DNA of 64,000 nucleotides from Solen grandis. Lineage: Eukaryota > Mollusca > Bivalvia > Adapedonta > Solenidae. The position numbers and the translations under genes were made by a program. The DNA is taken from NCBI GenBank assembly GCA_021229015.1, contig CM037777.1, forward strand, positions 21,264,110-21,328,109. The letters are read 5' to 3'. Below are positions 59,001 to 64,000 of the stretch, one piece after another. The number at the start of each line of letters is the position of its first letter. Position 1 is the stretch's first letter. The notes under the pieces are model-generated. The model made no database searches. It worked only from the letters and a program-made list of their open reading frames with translations, and was not told the DNA's origin.

Positions 59001-62000
59001 ACATATTAGTTATCAAGTTATTGAGTGGACATTGATATCGCTTGGTATCTTAAGAAAGCTCTTACAATATCAATCATTTTACTTTCTTATTATTTTCACC
59101 TATCTGTAACAGCTTCTAAGGTACCGATAACTAAAGGACCACTGCAAAAGTGCATGAATGAATCGTCTAAATTCTTTTTTTTTCTTGTAACTTCATTATA
59201 TGATTTCCACTTTCAAAAACCTAGGTACCGTTAGAAGGGTTATAATAGATAGTTATACCTCTAGAAAACTGCAAAAATCGACAAAAATATGTTCATGTCG
59301 TTTTGTTTTCGCCCTAAAACTTTATGAATTCTAAGCCAATTCTTAAAATTTAAACTCTATTAGAACGGCAAGAGATCACTTTTCAAATTATATTCATACC
59401 CTAATTTACAAAATGCAATGTTTCTTTAGATATAAGCAGTTAAATGCACTTGGGGTTTTTTTCTGCCAAAACTCAACTGATCCAACCCCGATCATCAAAA
59501 ACTAAATATAATCTGGGAGGTCGTTCAAAGCTCTACAAATTATATTCGTAGTGTCTCGATAGAATATGTATCTTTTTTAAGATATTAAAGTCTGGAGAAA
59601 AAACCGATAACTGAAATATGACCTTGACCTTTGTGATTTTCCGGAAACGGATGTCACCCTGTTCGACGCAACACAAGGTTGCACATTAATTGAAAGTTAC
59701 ATGTTAATCGTCAAAAAATAAAGCCTGCATGGCCTAAAAAAACGATTATTTCAAATGCAAAAATGCTTATTATGTTTTGACGTTAAATGATGTCATACGA
59801 CGTCAGTTGTCATGGAATACAAAGAAGATCTCAAGACACATATGCTGTCAATTTTCATGCTTCTAGCTCACCAGGAGCCTTTGTAATACGAAATTATGTT
59901 TTTATGACCAAAGTTCGAATCTCGTTTTTGAGATAAATCTCGAACTTAAAGAATCTTGAAAAGTTTAGTAAGTATGCACATCTACATCCTAATGTACACT
60001 TCCTGTGAAAATATCAGACCGCCCGGATTAGAAATGACAGCGGCAGAGCGCCAAGCAAATTTGGTAGCATTTAAATATGACGGCATATGGAGATGAAAAT
60101 TGTTGCATTCAAAAGGGTCAAAGTAACGCTGATAACTATTAAAATTTCATGCGGCTGGCTTATTTGCAACCTGTTTTAATTTGAACCTCAAAATGAAAAA
60201 AAATAATAAGAAGAAAAAAACATAACAAACCCTATACGTTTTCCGCAGGTTTGCGGAAAGCCGTAATGAAGTAGCTGTTTCAGTGTACTGATTTAGACAG
60301 ATAAAATGCATACCATTGTACACCTAGTAATAACGATTGAAAGGGGACTGAACAGAATGCCATTCAATAATATGCACACAGACGAGAACTTTATTCATAC
60401 AAAGTTTGCCATTTCTCAAATATAACCTTGACCTGACGATTGAACATACAAATGCATGCATAACAAAAATCTCGTATAACTTAAATAATAATACTTGCTT
60501 TGGTCTTTTTTTTCAACGTGTTTCACTGCTTCGGTACCCTATAGAGTATGAATACACTGGTATCGTAATGTATATCAAGATAACCCGCACGTATTGCATG
60601 ATCATGTAAATTTCCTATTCGGTTTAATATATATATCTTAAAGTGACGTTTTAATGGATATGAATATTACACCCATAATAATAATGACCAAACCTTATAA
60701 CCAAATTTTTAATCCAATCCCCTGTAAAATAATGCATTGTGTCCTGTGGTTGTTATCTTGATGCTGCTTCTATATTAATGATTTTTCAAAACTTTGGGTA
60801 AAATACTAGTAGTTTATTATTTTGCACATTTCTTTTTGTTCCATTAAAAGTGGATGCAGTGGGTGCAATTGTAATGTGCTCATGAATGTTTTGGTTTTTT
60901 TCGAACACCGTTGGGACAAAAGTTGTCATGACCTTCACAAACGCAAAGTACTGGTCCAACCCAGGAAATGTCGAGAGGGATTAGTATAAGTTGAATAATA
61001 AGAAATGTATAAGAAACTTGTTTCCCAATCGACGTAAAATAGATCAGTTAACAAGTTAAAGTAAATGATATCCCCAGTAGTACTTTATATCCAATTTATT
61101 CAATAATAAGAGTATATATTATGTAATGTCATACAAAATGCTCGGGTACAGGTAAATTTCCTGTCATTTCTTTTTATGTGTCCTTGCACGCTGCAAATAC
61201 TTGTGTGTGCATAATATGAAATTGATTGCATAATTTCTTTGTACCACTGGCGATAATTTTTATCAATAATGCCTTTGTTGCGTTTTGTAAGCTGGTCTCC
61301 ATTGAAGTCCCTGGAGATTACAAATATGCACACACTATGTGAATACATTCCCCCGATATGAATAATGTCCGTAACTGTCTGCCGTCTAGCTTTGCAAAGT
61401 CCATTCATTGTTTATTGACATATTAAACTACTCTAGTGTTTGCACGCATCGATTTATTTGCTCAATGTCTATACAGTGGTTCTAGTACATGTATTAGTCC
61501 AAACAATGAGCCGCTCGGTGCGACATGCTTTTTTTAGGTACAGGTTGTCACGCCTCCGCGCCTCATGTCAAAACTACCTAAAACTGAGTGGAGATCAGAA
61601 ACGTTGACTTGATATTCTTTTCGTTAATGACACATGATACGCATTTCACGTTGCCGTAGACTGAATAAATTGGAGCTCACAATTGTTTTGTCAAAAAACA
61701 TTCAATAAACACTAAATTTTAAAAGAAATCAAACTTTTGCAATAATAAACAAAATCCGATTAATCCACGCATTCTGCTTGCAGTGAAAAGATCACACATG
61801 CTATCTTCAAGTGGTGTAGTTATAGAATAATATCAGTTTGTCAAGGATAGTAAACCGAACACCTCCACCCCTTTCTCTCTCTTTCTCTCTCTCTCAGCAT
61901 TTCTTTTCTGATCAGTCAGCTGATGAAATAAACAAGAACGATTAGAGACAAAAATATATAAATTGATTAATTTACTGTATGTTGATTCTTTATTAATAAT

Positions 62001-62080
62001 AACATTTTGTTAATTTCAATTCAATTCATATTTTATTTATTGACGAGGACATAATTTACAAAACAGAAATAAACAATAAA
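59001..62080. other. Degenerate repeat remnants, no gene supported
   Basis: Scattered phrases relate to the 62-64 kb array (ATGATGTCATACGACGTCAG near 59790; AAAGTTCGAATCTCG near 59910; GCGGCAGAGCGCCAAG near 60040) and to the 58.4 kb repeat (TATGACCTTGACCTTTGTG near 59620). The longest open frame (61100-61408, minus, 102 codons) shows no domain. A CT-rich tract lies near 61872-61897. Confidence 0.4.
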
Positions 62081-62084
62081 TTTC

Positions 62085-63480
62085 ATTCGTTGATACGAAT
62101 TATAGGGCTTTCTGCTAGCTTTGTCAAACGTAAAAGCTTTATATCGCATGTCAAAATTAACTTAACATCAATTCTTATTTTGACATAATTTTCTTACAAG
62201 TTGATCAATTTCAGTAATCTAGTTACCAAAAGAAATGTCTTGAATATCCATTCAATCCGATTGCAATAGGTTTGGGTCTATATCAGCTTTTTAAGTCATC
62301 TGGAAGCGATTTTATACGTATTTCAAATTTGACCTCAATGGTTCGAATCTTGGATTCGCCATAGAACCATTGCCTTATCGAATTTGGTAAACTGGACACC
62401 GGAAAACACAATTGCTACATGCTAAACTTTTCTGAAAAAAAAAAAAGGTCAAATCTGACATAATATGACGTTACATTAATATGAAATACCTTGCATTCAA
62501 AAGCTCATGGATTGATGTATATGCCATTATATATCCATGGTCCTGGGAACTTTACAATATATTTAAATTAACGCGAAGATATAAGAAATTCGTTTTTACC
62601 TTATGACGTCATATGACGTCAAATGATGTTTATCTTCACAGAATGTTAAGCACACTTAGAGACCTATAATCTGTCCAAATATCAGCTGTCTACCTCATTT
62701 CGAAGCGATTTTATACGTATTTGAAATTTGACGTCAATGGTTCGAATCTTGGATTCGCCATAGAACCATTACCTTTTCGAATTTGGAAAACCGGACACCG
62801 GGAAACACAACTAGAGTGTTACATATGCAATCTGTGAAAGTTTGATGAAAATCGATCTAGAAAGAATGGCTGTATACCGCGCAAAACATTTTTGTCCTGA
62901 CGTCAAATCTGACATTATATGACGTTACATTAATATGAAATACCTTGCATTCAAAAGCTCATGGATTGATGTATATGCCATTATATTTCCATGGTCCTGG
63001 GAACTTTACAACATATTTAAATAAACGCGTAGAAATAAGAAATTCGTTTTTACCTTATGACGTCATATGACGTCAAATGATGTTTATCTTCACAGAATGT
63101 TAAGCACACTTAGAGACCTATAATCTGTTCCAACATCAGCTGTGTACCTCATTTCGAAGCGATTTTATACGTATTTGAAATTTGACGTCAATGGTTCGAA
63201 TCTTGGATTCGCCATAGAACCATTGCCATTTCGAATTTTGGAAAAACGGACATCGGTATGCACAACTAGAGCCTAACATACATATTCTGTGAAATTTTGA
63301 TGAAAATCGATCCAGAAATAATGGCTGTAGACCGCGTACAAACCTTTTCACCTGACGTCAAATCTGACGTTATATGACGTCATATAAATATGAAATTTAT
63401 TGCATCCGGAAGCACATGGTTTGAAATATATGCCATACAATTTTCATTGTTTTGAGTCAATGGCAACACATCGAAATTAA
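62085..63480 (+). repeat. Hairpin-headed tandem array, 400-455-bp units, rich in TGACGTCA
   Basis: Starts with hairpin ATTCGT-TGAT-ACGAAT (62085-62100) and ATAGGGCTTTCTGC. Units begin GCGATTTTATACGTATTT at 62306, 62705 and 63159 (spacing 399 and 454) and share GGTTCGAATCTTGGATTCGC, CATAGAACCATT, CTCATGGATTGATGTATATG and pairs of TGACGTCA. Non-coding. Confidence 0.75.
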
Positions 63481-63495
63481 CACAAATAGTAGATG

Positions 63496-64000
63496 TCATT
63501 CGTCTAAACGAATGATAGGACTTTCTGCAACCTGTGTTAATACAAAAAGCAGGAGATAGAAGTTTCATGTAATGACTCACCTCTGGTAGTATTTCATGTT
63601 CATGCTGAACAAATGACATTATATTCCGCGAAAATAAGCGAATAAAAAAATATTAGGAATAATAGTAGAAGTAGTATGCTTATGACGTCATATGACGTCT
63701 CGACATAAAATATATTAAGAAATTATGCAGAACTGCAAACTGTGTAAGTTTCAACTTTCTATCTCATCCCGAAGTTCTTTAACCCTAAAATTTTTGGTCC
63801 TATGTTCGAATCTTACTTCAGCAACAATACTTCGGTTTTTCGGAATTAAGGTTAGGTGACAAAATATTCACACCTTAGTTTCAAGATGTACCATCTGTAA
63901 AAATTTGAAGAAAATCTGATCATAAATGGCGGCTGTAGAGCGCGAACACCATTTTTCATTATTTTTAGCTCTGACGTCACGTGACGTCATAGGGTGCTGA
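63496..64000 (+). repeat. Second hairpin-headed repeat of the same family, runs off the window
   Basis: Hairpin TCATTCGT-CTAA-ACGAATGA (63496-63515) is followed by ATAGGACTTTCTGC. A diverged unit (CTATGTTCGAATCTTACTTC, GGCGGCTGTAGAGCGCGAAC) and paired TGACGTCA motifs at 63683 and 63972-63989 continue to the window end. Confidence 0.65.

Noticed and set aside
61100..61408. 102-codon minus-strand frame
   Set aside because: No motif, no splice signals and unbiased composition in AT-rich intergenic DNA.

Overview
The window is non-genic, repeat-dominated, AT-rich animal DNA. No intact host protein-coding gene could be supported. The dispersed repeats match types familiar from bivalve molluscs: arrays containing GACCCCTGGGGC, elements ending in GAGGGCCATGATGGCCCT at one side and an AGCTCACC...GGTGAGCT hairpin at the other, and GGACGGACGG tracts. 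A bivalve source is therefore likely, but this is inference from repeat style and not from a host gene.

Layout. 85-3690: a decayed Mutator-like (MULE) transposon with a broken plus-strand transposase. 3.7-6.9 kb: a small 31-bp tandem repeat, then a dispersed non-coding repeat whose second, inverted copy lies at 54.1-55.5 kb. 6.99-11.55 kb: a second MULE, with FLYWCH and transposase exons on the minus strand. About 10.0-23.25 kb: sequence with pervasive homopolymer inflation running into a 100-N gap (23247-23346). Inside it an APE-RT-RNase H LINE (14.15-18.04 kb) can still be read through constant frame changes, so the region looks like unpolished assembly. 23.35-37.9 kb: two nearly identical copies of a block of about 7.1 kb in direct tandem, full of pearl-like satellite-bearing elements, a tRNA-like sequence and a 56-bp minisatellite. 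38.3-40.5 kb: a nested pair of satellite-bearing elements. 44.9-48.8 kb: a third, much younger MULE with a FLYWCH exon, a transposase broken by one frameshift, inverted 16-bp subterminal arrays and an apparent 10-bp target duplication inside an older repeat. 49-64 kb: more dispersed repeats, including an inverted pearl-like element (56.9-58.1 kb) and, at 62.1-64 kb, a repeat array very rich in the palindrome TGACGTCA.

The main biological signal is that three MULEs unrelated at their ends share one architecture: a short motif repeated at a spacing of mostly 15-20 bp forms each terminus, in opposite orientation at the two ends. This resembles Foldback-type elements. The main technical signals are the homopolymer-distorted block and the tandem duplication beside the gap.
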